Positions 8,841 through 17,144 of a DNA stretch of 64,000 bases are shown piece after piece. A program made the position numbers and the translations under genes. The stretch comes from CAZXFA01 sp964640085 (GTDB lineage Bacteria > Actinomycetota > UBA4738 > HRBIN12): positions 1 to 64,000 of the forward strand of contig CAZXFA010000002.1 in the NCBI GenBank assembly GCA_964640085.1, written 5' to 3'. Positions within the stretch are counted from its first letter, which is position 1. Each line of letters starts with the position of its first letter. Under the pieces are notes generated by a model. The model was not told where the DNA came from. It worked only from the letters and a program-made list of their open reading frames with translations, and ran no database searches.

Positions 8841-9503
8841 CTAGCGCGGGGAACGTGCGGTCGCGGCCGGTTCACAGACCAGGACCCCTCGCTCGTCGAG
8901 CGAGAGGACGCAGTGCCCTTCCAGGGCGGCCTGCAGCCTCCGTCGGGCGCGATGCAGGCGGATCTTCACCGTGTGGAGGGAGGCGCCGAGCATCTCGGCG
9001 ATCTCGGGGTTGGGGAGCCCCTCCAGGTCGTGCAGGAAGATGACCTGCCGGTACGCGGTGGACAGGTCGTCGATGTAGGCCCGCACGCAGGCGCTCATGT
9101 CGGCCTGCTCGAGCACCCGATCGAGCCTCAGCTGGTCGGCGATGTCGCCGAGCGGGCCCGGCCCGACCGTCTCACCGACGTCGAGGGGCTGCGTCCTCGG
9201 CAGGCGTGAGGACCTGCGGAACCGGTCGTAGCACACGTGCGTCGCGATCCGGTACAGCCACGACACCACCGCATCGGGGTCGCGGAGGGAGTCGAGCTTG
9301 CGGTGCGCCTGCAGGAACACGTCCTGAGTGAGGTCGTCGGCCTCCACCGGGTCGCGCACGATGCTGAGGACGTACCGGCGGATCCGCGGCTGGTACGCGG
9401 CGAAGAGATCACCGGACGACAGGGCCGAGGTGCCCGGCGAGGCCGGCCGCGGCGTGCTCCTGGCCCTCTCGAGCGGTGGAGCGCGACCCGACGATCCTCC
9501 CAT
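8841..9503 (-). CDS. ECF sigma-70 factor
   Basis: 220-residue extracytoplasmic-function sigma factor. Region 2 is visible as VRDPVEADDLTQDVFLQAHRKLDSLRD...VSWLYRIATHVCYDRFR, and region 4 as YRQVIFLHDLEGLPNPEIAEMLGASLHTVKIRLHRARRRLQAAL. A short tail after region 4 contains a conserved-looking CEPAA. No anti-sigma gene adjoins it; downstream on the same strand lie a SHOCT protein and a small membrane protein, which may be regulated with it. The ATG at 9503 lacks a strong ribosome site, so a different start is possible. Confidence 0.92.
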   Translation of the reverse strand: MGGSSGRAPPLERARSTPRPASPGTSALSSGDLFAAYQPRIRRYVLSIVRDPVEADDLTQDVFLQAHRKLDSLRDPDAVVSWLYRIATHVCYDRFRRSSRLPRTQPLDVGETVGPGPLGDIADQLRLDRVLEQADMSACVRAYIDDLSTAYRQVIFLHDLEGLPNPEIAEMLGASLHTVKIRLHRARRRLQAALEGHCVLSLDERGVLVCEPAATARSPR

Positions 9504-9661
9504 CCAACCATCCGAGCCCCATCCCCCCTCCCGGGGATAGGGTCGAAGGTCCCGTCGACCCCGGGCCGACCGGCCCCGGATCGGGAGGATGCGGTCGTCT
9601 GAGCGAGCGGAGACCGCCGGTGGCTACCAGCCCCGGCGGCCTCCACCCGTCGCTCGACGGC

Positions 9662-9859
9662 TCACCGAGCGTCTTCCTCGGGCGGAGGTAGGTCCGCGCC
9701 TCCGCAGCAGCGCCGTGCCATCTCCCGCATCGCCGGGCCGCAACCGCAGACCTCGGCCGTGCGCCCGAACGCGGCCTCGCGCGGGACGGACGAGCTCCCC
9801 TCGTCCGGCCCCTCTCGCGATCCCGATCGCTCCTGGGGACGGGAGGGCTCCTCAGGCAT
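9662..9859 (-). CDS. Small cysteine-rich protein coupled to DUF2892 gene
   Basis: 65-residue protein with a charged N-terminal half and a cysteine cluster CGCGPAMREMARRCCGG near the C-terminus, suggestive of metal or Fe-S binding. The ATG at 9859 overlaps the upstream DUF2892 gene by 8 nt and has AGGAGC nine nt upstream, which supports real translation. I do not recognise a named family. Confidence 0.6.
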   Translation of the reverse strand: MPEEPSRPQERSGSREGPDEGSSSVPREAAFGRTAEVCGCGPAMREMARRCCGGADLPPPEEDAR

Positions 9860-10124
9860 CGACCGGGCTCCTGTCCCTCGGCGACCCCGACATGGGCCAT
9901 GGCGCCTCCCCCGGGCGCCGGATCGTCGAGAAGCCGAAGGGCACGTACAGGGGACAGAACCCCGAGGAACCGGTCAGGAGGGGGAACACTCCCACGCCCG
10001 CGACGATGAGCCCGCCGATCTCGCCCGCCAGACCGCCAAGCGCGAACAACCCGACGGCGACGAGGACGATGCCGACGGTGACCCTGATGGCTCGATCCAG
10101 CGGGCCTTCGTTCCGGTGGAGCAT
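9852..10124 (-). CDS. DUF2892 (YgaP-like transmembrane) protein
   Basis: 90-residue protein beginning MLHRNEGPLDRAIRVTVG, the standard start of DUF2892. Two membrane helices follow (IVLVAVGLFALGGLAG and IGGLIVAGVGVFPLLTG) and then GFCPLYVPFGFST, the conserved inter-helix cysteine loop. In YgaP this module anchors a rhodanese, but here it stands alone. GAGGAGGTGATCC upstream of 10124 fixes the start. It is coupled to the cysteine-rich protein downstream, so a joint thiol or metal role is possible. Confidence 0.9.
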   Translation of the reverse strand: MLHRNEGPLDRAIRVTVGIVLVAVGLFALGGLAGEIGGLIVAGVGVFPLLTGSSGFCPLYVPFGFSTIRRPGEAPWPMSGSPRDRSPVDA

Positions 10125-10249
10125 CTGGATCACCTCCTCGAACGGATGCATCCACCGTGCAGGACGCCGCGAGCCACGGGATGGATACACCCCGGGCTTC
10201 GCGTGGCCGCCGGAATAGTCCGTTCGCGGGAAGCGTTCCGTAGACGTCC

Positions 10250-11221
10250 ATGGTTCCGTCCCACGCGTCCGAAGACGAGACCTCCGAGGCGCTCGACGCG
10301 TACTCGCGCGTCGTCACCTCGGTGGCGGAGCGGCTCACCCCCTCGGTGGCGAGCCTGCGCGTCCTGCAGCGCGACGCGCGCGGCCGTCGGCTCCCGGGGT
10401 CCGGCTCGGGCGTGGTGATCACCGCCGATGGGTTCGCGCTCACGTCGGCGCACGTCGTGTCGAACGCGTCCCGTGGGTCGGCCTCGTTCGTGGACGGACG
10501 CGAGGTGTGGTTCGAGGTCGTCGGGCGCGACGCCCTCTCGGACCTGGCGGTCCTCCGCTTCCAGGCCACCGAGCTCGCTCCTGCGGAGCTGGGCGACGCT
10601 GAGGAGCTGCGCGTCGGTCAGCTCGTGGTGGCGATCGGCAACCCGCTCGGGTTCGCTGGGTCGGTCACCGCCGGGGTGGTGAGCGCGCTCGGCCGCGCGC
10701 TGCCGATCCACTCCGGGCGCACGGGTCGACTGGTGGAGAACGTGATCCAGACCGACGCCGCGCTGAACCCCGGCAACTCGGGCGGGGCGCTCGCCGACGG
10801 CCGCGGTCGGGTGGTCGGGATCAACACCGCCGTCGCGGGCGTGGGCCTCGGCCTCGCGGTGCCGATCGACGAGGCGACGCGGAAGATCGTGGCCGCGCTG
10901 ATGCGGGACGGCCGCGTCCGGCGCGCCTACATCGGCATCACCGGCGGGAGCCGGCCGCTGCCCCCGCGCGCCGCCTCGGGGGCGGGTCGGGTCCGCGGCG
11001 TGGAGGTCCTGGAGGTCGTCGCCGGGAGCCCCGCCGCCCGCGCGGGCGTCCGGTCACGCGACATCATCATCGAGGCGGACGGTCGGCCGATCGAGGACGT
11101 CGCGGACCTCCAGCGGCTGATGGTCGGCGAGGCGATCGGCGGCACGATACACGTGGTGGTCTGGCGCGACTCGGAGCCCCGGACGATCACGGTCGAGCCC
11201 GTCGAGCTCGAGGCCGCCTGA
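10250..11221 (+). CDS. HtrA/DegP-like serine protease with PDZ domain
   Basis: 323-residue trypsin-like protease with the triad His68 (TSAHVV), Asp98 (LSDLAVL) and Ser177 (NPGNSGGAL), then a C-terminal PDZ domain (about residues 230-315; GVEVLEVVAGSPAARAGVRSRDIIIEADGRPI). Unlike most HtrA proteins it shows no signal peptide or N-terminal membrane anchor, which suggests a cytoplasmic location. It is convergent with the Pot operon (13 nt between stops). Confidence 0.9.
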   Translation: MVPSHASEDETSEALDAYSRVVTSVAERLTPSVASLRVLQRDARGRRLPGSGSGVVITADGFALTSAHVVSNASRGSASFVDGREVWFEVVGRDALSDLAVLRFQATELAPAELGDAEELRVGQLVVAIGNPLGFAGSVTAGVVSALGRALPIHSGRTGRLVENVIQTDAALNPGNSGGALADGRGRVVGINTAVAGVGLGLAVPIDEATRKIVAALMRDGRVRRAYIGITGGSRPLPPRAASGAGRVRGVEVLEVVAGSPAARAGVRSRDIIIEADGRPIEDVADLQRLMVGEAIGGTIHVVVWRDSEPRTITVEPVELEAA

Positions 11222-11234
11222 CCCGTCCGGAGCC

Positions 11235-12386
11235 CTACCGACCGGCTTCCTCTCCGGGCACGTCGACGTCGGGGATGACGGTGCTCTGGGTCGGGTCCCA
11301 GGACACGATCGCTCGCCTGCCGCGGGGGAACCCGGCGGAGTCTCGCTCCGACAGCCGGTTGACCACGAGCCGAGCACCGGACGAGGTCTCCACGTGGAAC
11401 TGCGTCAACGAGCCCAGGTAGACGATCTCCCTCACGACCCCGTTGACGCGGGAGCGCCGCGGGTCCAGGGGCGAGCCCTCCACGTCCAGCCGCAGGAGCT
11501 CCGGCCGGACCGCGATGACGAGCCTGCTCCCCTCGCGGACCATCGCATCCCGCGGGAAGAGCTCCTCGGGGACCAGGATCTCCTCGGTCTCGCTCCACCG
11601 CGTCACCGCCTTCCCGTCCTGCACGCTGTCGACGTTCACCTCGATGGCGTTCAGGACCCCGACGAAGTCGGCCACGAACTGGGACGCGGGATGCTCATAG
11701 ACCTCTCTCGGCTCCCCGACCTGCTCGATCGAGCCCTCGTTCATGACGGCGACCCGATCCGACATCGACAGGGCCTCCTCCTGATCGTGCGTCACGTAGA
11801 CGAACGTCGTCCGCAGCTCGTGCTGGATCCGCTTGAGCTCGAGCTGCATCTCCTTGCGGAGCTTGACGTCGAGGGCACCCAGAGGCTCGTCGAGCAACAA
11901 CGCCGCGGGCTCGTTGACCAGGGCCCGGGCGATCGCCACCCGCTGTTGCTGCCCGCCGGAGAGCTGGGACGGTCGGCGACCCTCCATGCCCTCCAGGCGA
12001 ACGACGGACAGGATCTCGGCGACGCGCTCCTTGCGCTCGGACTTGGAGAACCCTTTCAGCTTGAGACCGAACCCGATGTTCTGGCCGACCGTCATGTGCG
12101 GGAAGAGCGCATAGTGCTGGAAGGCCATGTTCACGTTCCGTCGGTTCGGCGGGACCTCCGAGACGTCCTCCCCCCGGAGCAGGATGCGGCCCTCATCCGG
12201 CTCCTCGAAGCCGGCGATGACGCGAAGCGTCGTCGTCTTCCCGCAGCCCGACGGCCCGAGCAGGGTCAGGAACTCACCCTCTCGGATGTCCAGCTCGATC
12301 CCGCGCACCGCGACGACCGGACCGAACCGCTTCCAGATGCCGTCCACGGTCACCCCTGACCCCCCCACGACCGGCCTCCGACTCAT
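11235..12386 (-). CDS. potA: Spermidine/putrescine-type ABC transporter ATPase
   Basis: 383-residue ABC ATPase with Walker A GPSGCGKTT, signature LSGGQQQR, Walker B ALLLDEPLGALD and the switch histidine (YVTHDQEEAL). The C-terminal TOBE-like regulatory domain (about residues 290-375) has the PotA-type VIAVRPE motif. It is the last gene of the Pot cluster; its ATG overlaps the PotC stop by 4 nt. It energises import of a polyamine-like cation; the true substrate is inferred from family only. Confidence 0.92.
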   Translation of the reverse strand: MSRRPVVGGSGVTVDGIWKRFGPVVAVRGIELDIREGEFLTLLGPSGCGKTTTLRVIAGFEEPDEGRILLRGEDVSEVPPNRRNVNMAFQHYALFPHMTVGQNIGFGLKLKGFSKSERKERVAEILSVVRLEGMEGRRPSQLSGGQQQRVAIARALVNEPAALLLDEPLGALDVKLRKEMQLELKRIQHELRTTFVYVTHDQEEALSMSDRVAVMNEGSIEQVGEPREVYEHPASQFVADFVGVLNAIEVNVDSVQDGKAVTRWSETEEILVPEELFPRDAMVREGSRLVIAVRPELLRLDVEGSPLDPRRSRVNGVVREIVYLGSLTQFHVETSSGARLVVNRLSERDSAGFPRGRRAIVSWDPTQSTVIPDVDVPGEEAGR

Positions 12387-13249
12387 GGGAGCCGTCCCGC
12401 GTCGGGGACCGATCCACCGCCGGGTCGGCCGGAGGGCACCGGAGCGGACTCCAGGCGCCGCTCGGCGAGCCTCCGCCCCACCTCCGCGGCCACGACCACC
12501 ATCAGCGACAAGGCCATGACGACCACGGCGACGGCGATCACCTGCGGGAGCCGCTGGGGGAGCCGGAGCTGCGAGAACAGGTAGATCGGGAAGGTGGGGT
12601 CCTGTCCCGCGGTGAACGACGCCACCACCACCTCGTCGAAGGACAGCGTGAAGGCGATCAGGAGCGAGGAGAGGATCGCGGGCACGATCAACGGCAACGT
12701 CACGAACCTGAACGTCTGCCTCCTGGTCGCCCCCAGGTCCCGGGCCGCCTCCTCCAGCGCCACGTCCACCCGCTCCAGCCTCGGGATCAGCACGAGCACG
12801 GCGAATGGGATCGTCAGCACGGTGTGCCCGATGGCGATCGTGAAGATGGAGAGCGGCACTCCGAGCGTTCGGAACAGGATCAGCAGCGAGATCCCGAGGG
12901 CAACGTAGGGGATCACGAGCGGCGAAAGCATCAGGCTGGACACGAACGGCTTGGCGGAGAAGCGTCGGCGCACGAGCGCGATCGCGGCGGGGACGGCCAG
13001 CGCCACCGCCGTCACGCTGGCGAGGGCCGCCACCACCGCGCTGGTCTTCAGGGCATCGACGAGCGCGTCGTTGGAGAAGAAGTCCCGGTACCACTGCAGC
13101 GTGAACCCCTCGAGCGGGAACGCGACCACCACGTTGTCGTTGAAGGAGAACAGGAGCAGGATCGCGATCGGCGTGTAGAGGAAGATCTGGAGCACGCCGA
13201 AGTACAGGCCGAGGGCTCGCCGCCCGGTCCGCGAGGTCGCGACGTCCAT
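12383..13249 (-). CDS. potC: ABC transporter permease, PotC type
   Basis: 288-residue inner-membrane permease with about six helices. The EAA loop is well formed (EEAARDLGATRRQTFRFVTLPLIVPAI), and the N-terminal part has the PotC-type SFNDNVVVAFPLEGFTLQWYRDFF. It pairs with the PotB permease, whose stop is 1 nt upstream of this ATG. A proline-rich C-terminal tail (PSGRPGGGSVPDAG) is unremarkable. Confidence 0.92.
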   Translation of the reverse strand: MDVATSRTGRRALGLYFGVLQIFLYTPIAILLLFSFNDNVVVAFPLEGFTLQWYRDFFSNDALVDALKTSAVVAALASVTAVALAVPAAIALVRRRFSAKPFVSSLMLSPLVIPYVALGISLLILFRTLGVPLSIFTIAIGHTVLTIPFAVLVLIPRLERVDVALEEAARDLGATRRQTFRFVTLPLIVPAILSSLLIAFTLSFDEVVVASFTAGQDPTFPIYLFSQLRLPQRLPQVIAVAVVVMALSLMVVVAAEVGRRLAERRLESAPVPSGRPGGGSVPDAGRLP

Positions 13250-13250
13250 C

Positions 13251-14192
13251 TCACTCCGCCGTCAGGGTGCCGACGTTGAGGAACCGCGAGGAGATCGCGA
13301 CGAGCACCCCGACCACCGCGATGAGGAACAGCGCGAGCGCAGATCCCAGCTGCCAGTTGAACCCGACGAGGAACGCATCCGCGATCGCGTTCCCGAACAT
13401 GAAGCCGCGCGTCCCCCCCACGAGCAGTGGCGTGACATACTCGCCGATGGTCGGGATGAACACGAAGATGAAAGCTGCGATGACCCCGGGAAGCGACAGC
13501 GGGAACGTTATCTGCCAGAACGATCTCCACCTGCTCGCGCCCAGATCGCTCGCCGCCTCCAGGAGGTACCGATCCATGTGGTCGAGCGACACGAAGATGG
13601 GAAGGGCGACGAACGGGACCCAAACGTAGATCAACACGACGATCACGGCGAACTGGCTGTAGAGGAGCCAGGTGACCGGATCGTCCGGATCCCTGATGCC
13701 GGACCAGAAGAGGAACGAGTTGACGACCCCCTGGTTGCCGAGGATGACCCTCCAGGCCAGGACGCGCAGCAGGTAGCTCGTCAGGAAGGGGGCGATCGTG
13801 AGGAGGAGGAGCACGTACTTGCGGCGCGTGGCCACCATGGCGAGGAAGTACGCGACCGGGTAGGCGAGGATCACGACGGAGACCGAAACGATCAGGGACA
13901 TCCTGACGGACTTCCAGAACACCCCCACGAAGATCGGATCGGAGAGGAAGTCACGCCAGGCGTCGAACGTGAGCAGGCTGTCCCTGGGGAGGAGGGCCAC
14001 GAGACCCACGCTGTACGAGCCCACGAGGATCACGGGGACGACGAAGAAGAGCAGCAGCCAGACGATCGGGGCGGCCAGGAGCCCCGCCGTCACCCGCCAC
14101 CTGGCCCCCCGTTCGCCCCACCGCCGCTCCGCCCGAACGGAGACCGCGTCGACGTGCTCGGGCGTCGCCGTCGCCGTTCGCCGATCCGTCAA
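13251..14192 (-). CDS. potB: ABC transporter permease, PotB type
   Basis: 313-residue permease with a long cytoplasmic N-terminus (about 35 residues) and six helices. The EAA loop is EAASDLGASRWRSFWQITFPLSLPGV, and FIPTIGEYVTPLLVGG is typical of PotB. The start is a TTG at 14192 that overlaps the TGA of the binding-protein gene by 4 nt, which argues for coupling. Confidence 0.9.
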   Translation of the reverse strand: MTDRRTATATPEHVDAVSVRAERRWGERGARWRVTAGLLAAPIVWLLLFFVVPVILVGSYSVGLVALLPRDSLLTFDAWRDFLSDPIFVGVFWKSVRMSLIVSVSVVILAYPVAYFLAMVATRRKYVLLLLTIAPFLTSYLLRVLAWRVILGNQGVVNSFLFWSGIRDPDDPVTWLLYSQFAVIVVLIYVWVPFVALPIFVSLDHMDRYLLEAASDLGASRWRSFWQITFPLSLPGVIAAFIFVFIPTIGEYVTPLLVGGTRGFMFGNAIADAFLVGFNWQLGSALALFLIAVVGVLVAISSRFLNVGTLTAE

Positions 14193-15334
14193 GCGGCCTT
14201 CACTGCGTCCCAGGCGCGAACGTAGTCAGCCCTCGTCTGCATCGGCTTGGCCACGTGGCTGTTCGGCTCGTCCAGGAACGTTGGGTCGTCGACGTGGAAG
14301 ACCTCCACCACCGAGGGATCGATGGAGGTGATGTCGATATCGGTGTTCGCATGGCCGAACAGGTAGTTCGCCATCAACCACTCGCCGGTGACCGTGCTGG
14401 CCCACGCGTCGACGTACTCATGAGCGTGGAGGTAGTTCTCGGTGTCAGCGAAGAGCATGAAGCCCTCCACCCACGAGATCGCGCCTTCCCTCGGGAACAT
14501 GTACTCGGTATCGATGCCCTCGGCCTGGGTGGCGACCAGGGCATCCGGCCACGCATAAGTGATCCACACGTTGCCGCTGATCACGTCCTGGTACATGTCC
14601 GTCGCGGAGACCCAGAGGTTCCGCACCACGTTCTTGTTCTCGATCGCGTACGCCTGAGCGGCCTCCATCTCCTCGGCGGTCATGGCCCAAGGGTCATCGG
14701 CCCCGAGGATGTAACCGGCGATCACCAGCATCCATGGATGATCGTGCCACGAGATCTTCCCCTCGTAGCGCTGGTCGAAGAGCAGCTCGAAGGTGTCGCT
14801 CTGATCGACCTTGTCCTTGCGGTACAGGACAGACACGAACCCCCAATCCAGGGGGATCGCGTACTGCTGGCCGTCGAACTGGCCGGCCTGGACGAGCGCG
14901 GGGTTCAGAGCAGGGAAGTTCGAGATCAACGACGTGTCGAAAGGCTGGAACACGCCGAGCTCGATGAACTCCTGCATGAAGCTGAGCTCCGGATGCACCA
15001 GGTCGGCGCCGAAGCCACCCGCGATCTTCGACAGGGCTTCGTCCGGCGAGGTCAGGAACGTGAACTCCGGTTGGATGGCGGGGAACTGCTCCTTGAACGG
15101 TTGCCAGAGCTCCTCGATCTCGTACCCCGACCATTCGTACACGTGCAGGTCACCGGGTTCGTCCGCGAGCGAGCGCGTGGGTGTGAGAGACGGGGACGCG
15201 GCGCCGACCGGTGCCGCCGCTTCCTCTCGCCGACATCCCACGAGCACCGCGCCGCCGGCGAGCACCCCGGCATAGCGGAGGAAGTCCCGACGTCCGAACC
15301 TCGAGAGAGACGAGTGGACACGATCCTCGTTCAT
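14189..15334 (-). CDS. potD: Periplasmic-type polyamine-binding lipoprotein, PotD-like
   Basis: 381-residue solute-binding protein. The N-terminus has a twin-arginine motif (SRFGRRDFLRYAG) followed by a hydrophobic stretch and a lipobox (AVLVGC), so it is probably a Tat-exported lipoprotein. The mature part begins LHVYEWSGYEIEELW and has FGADLVHPELSFMQEFIELG and GQQYAIPLDWGFVSVLYRKDKV, as in spermidine/putrescine-binding proteins. GGGGAGGTGG precedes the ATG. It is the first gene of the Pot set; 109 nt separate it from the amidohydrolase upstream. Confidence 0.92.
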   Translation of the reverse strand: MNEDRVHSSLSRFGRRDFLRYAGVLAGGAVLVGCRREEAAAPVGAASPSLTPTRSLADEPGDLHVYEWSGYEIEELWQPFKEQFPAIQPEFTFLTSPDEALSKIAGGFGADLVHPELSFMQEFIELGVFQPFDTSLISNFPALNPALVQAGQFDGQQYAIPLDWGFVSVLYRKDKVDQSDTFELLFDQRYEGKISWHDHPWMLVIAGYILGADDPWAMTAEEMEAAQAYAIENKNVVRNLWVSATDMYQDVISGNVWITYAWPDALVATQAEGIDTEYMFPREGAISWVEGFMLFADTENYLHAHEYVDAWASTVTGEWLMANYLFGHANTDIDITSIDPSVVEVFHVDDPTFLDEPNSHVAKPMQTRADYVRAWDAVKAA

Positions 15335-15443
15335 CCCTACCACCTCCCCTGGAGAACGCTGCCTCGCTGCGTTTTCGGGGCGACGAGGATCGGCCCATTG
15401 TATCGGGCCGATCCCGGCGAGCACAAGGCCCGGTCGGCGCCAC

Positions 15444-17117
15444 TCACAGCTCGGAGGTTTCGAAGACCGTCTTCCCCTCCACCAGCGTGAGCAGGACCCG
15501 AGCCTGGGCGATCTCGTCGACCGGGTGCTCGAACAGGTTCCGGTCGAGGACGACGAGGTCCGCCAGCTTGCCGGGCTCGATCGAGCCCGTCTCGCCGTCG
15601 AGGTGGTTCACGTACGCCGACCCGATCGTGAACGCGGCGAGCGCGGTCGGCAGGTCCAGTCGCTGGTCGGGCAGGAACGGCCTGGTCCCGTGCGACGCTT
15701 CCGCGTACGGGTACTCCTCCGGCGCCACCCGGTTGACCGCGACGTGGATCTCCCACAGGGGGTTGGGGCTCGAGACCGGCCAGTCGCTCCCGAAGGCGAG
15801 CGTCGCCCCCGATCGCACGAGGCTGCCGAACGGGTACTGCCAGGACGCCCGAGGCTCCCCGAGGTAGGGGATCGTCAGCTCGTCCATCTGCGGCTCGTGG
15901 GCGGCCCACAGCGGCTGCCCGTTCGCGGTCACCCCGAGCTCGCGGAACCGCGGGACGTCGTCCGGATGGATCACCTGGAGGTGCGCGAGGTGATGCCGCA
16001 GGTCGTTCGGGCCGTTCCTCGACCTGGCCGCCTCGACGGCATCCAACGCCGTGCGACACGCGCGGTCGCCGATCACGTGGACATGGACCTGGAAGCCCTC
16101 CGCGTCCAAGCGCACGACCGCCTCGCGGAGTTCATCCGGCTCGAAGAAGGAGATGCCGGTGTTCTCGGTCGCTCGCCCATCCGGTCCGAGGAACGGGTCC
16201 AGCATGGCGGCGGTGAAGATCTCGCAGACGCCGTCCGCCATGATCTTGACGCTCGTGGCGCGGAACCGGCCGTTCCGAGTCGCCTCCCGGCGCTCCATGA
16301 GGAACGGGATCTGATCGCCGCTCCTTCCTCGCGCGTACCACAGGGCCCCGATGACCGTGGCCGTCAGCCAGCCTCGTTCCGACGCATCGACATACACGTC
16401 GTAGTTGTCCTCGATCGTTGGGTACGCGCCGACGATCGCGTCCTGCCACGCCGTGATCCCCAGCGAATGGAGATGCGCCTGGGCCGCGAGCAGGCCACGC
16501 ATCCGTTCCTCGGCCCCGGTCGGCGGGATGTGCCTGCGTACGAGATCCATCGCTCCCTCGTGCATGGTGCCGCTCGGCACTCCTCGCTCGTCGCGCTCGA
16601 TGCGACCATCGTGAGGATCGGGGGTCGCCGCGGTGACGCCGGCCAGCTCGAGAGCCCTCGAGTTGACCCAAGCGCCGTGGTTGTCGCGGTTGCTGATGAA
16701 CGCGGGGCGGTCGGGGACGAGCGCGTCGAGCTCCTCCCGGCCCGGGGTGCCTCCCGGGAACACGTCCATCGCCCATCCGCCCCCGAGCACCCACGTCACC
16801 TCCGGACGTCCCTCCGCGTAGGCGCGAACCCGTTCCCGGTACTCGTCCAGGGAATGGACCTCGCTGAGATCGATCCGGAGGCGGTCGAGTCCCCCGGACG
16901 GGGCGTGGATGTGGGCGTCCTGGAAGCCGGGCAGGAGCATCCGACCGTCGAGGTTCACCACCTGCGTGCGCGGACCGATCAGCGGACGGATGTCGTCATC
17001 CGTCCCGACCGCCGCGATCCGCCCCTCCCTCACGGCCACCGCCTGCGCCCAGCGCCGAGCGGCGTCCACCGTGTACACGGCACCTCCCATCAAGGCGAGG
17101 TCCGCGTGCTGGTTCAC
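15444..17117 (-). CDS. YtcJ-like metal-dependent amidohydrolase
   Basis: 557-residue amidohydrolase of the TIM-barrel YtcJ/N-substituted formamide deformylase group. The N-terminal beta-sandwich has DGRMLLPGFQDAHIHAP, whose HIH supplies metal ligands. Further ligands appear in HVHVIGDRACRTALD and in FGSDWPVSSPNPL. The start is a GTG at 17117 behind AAGGGGTGAGAAG. It lies between the hydantoinase B gene and the Pot importer, which fits a C-N bond hydrolase in the same catabolic route. The substrate is unknown. Confidence 0.88.
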   Translation of the reverse strand: MNQHADLALMGGAVYTVDAARRWAQAVAVREGRIAAVGTDDDIRPLIGPRTQVVNLDGRMLLPGFQDAHIHAPSGGLDRLRIDLSEVHSLDEYRERVRAYAEGRPEVTWVLGGGWAMDVFPGGTPGREELDALVPDRPAFISNRDNHGAWVNSRALELAGVTAATPDPHDGRIERDERGVPSGTMHEGAMDLVRRHIPPTGAEERMRGLLAAQAHLHSLGITAWQDAIVGAYPTIEDNYDVYVDASERGWLTATVIGALWYARGRSGDQIPFLMERREATRNGRFRATSVKIMADGVCEIFTAAMLDPFLGPDGRATENTGISFFEPDELREAVVRLDAEGFQVHVHVIGDRACRTALDAVEAARSRNGPNDLRHHLAHLQVIHPDDVPRFRELGVTANGQPLWAAHEPQMDELTIPYLGEPRASWQYPFGSLVRSGATLAFGSDWPVSSPNPLWEIHVAVNRVAPEEYPYAEASHGTRPFLPDQRLDLPTALAAFTIGSAYVNHLDGETGSIEPGKLADLVVLDRNLFEHPVDEIAQARVLLTLVEGKTVFETSEL

Positions 17118-17144
17118 CTTCTCACCCCTTCCGCTCGGCCGCGG

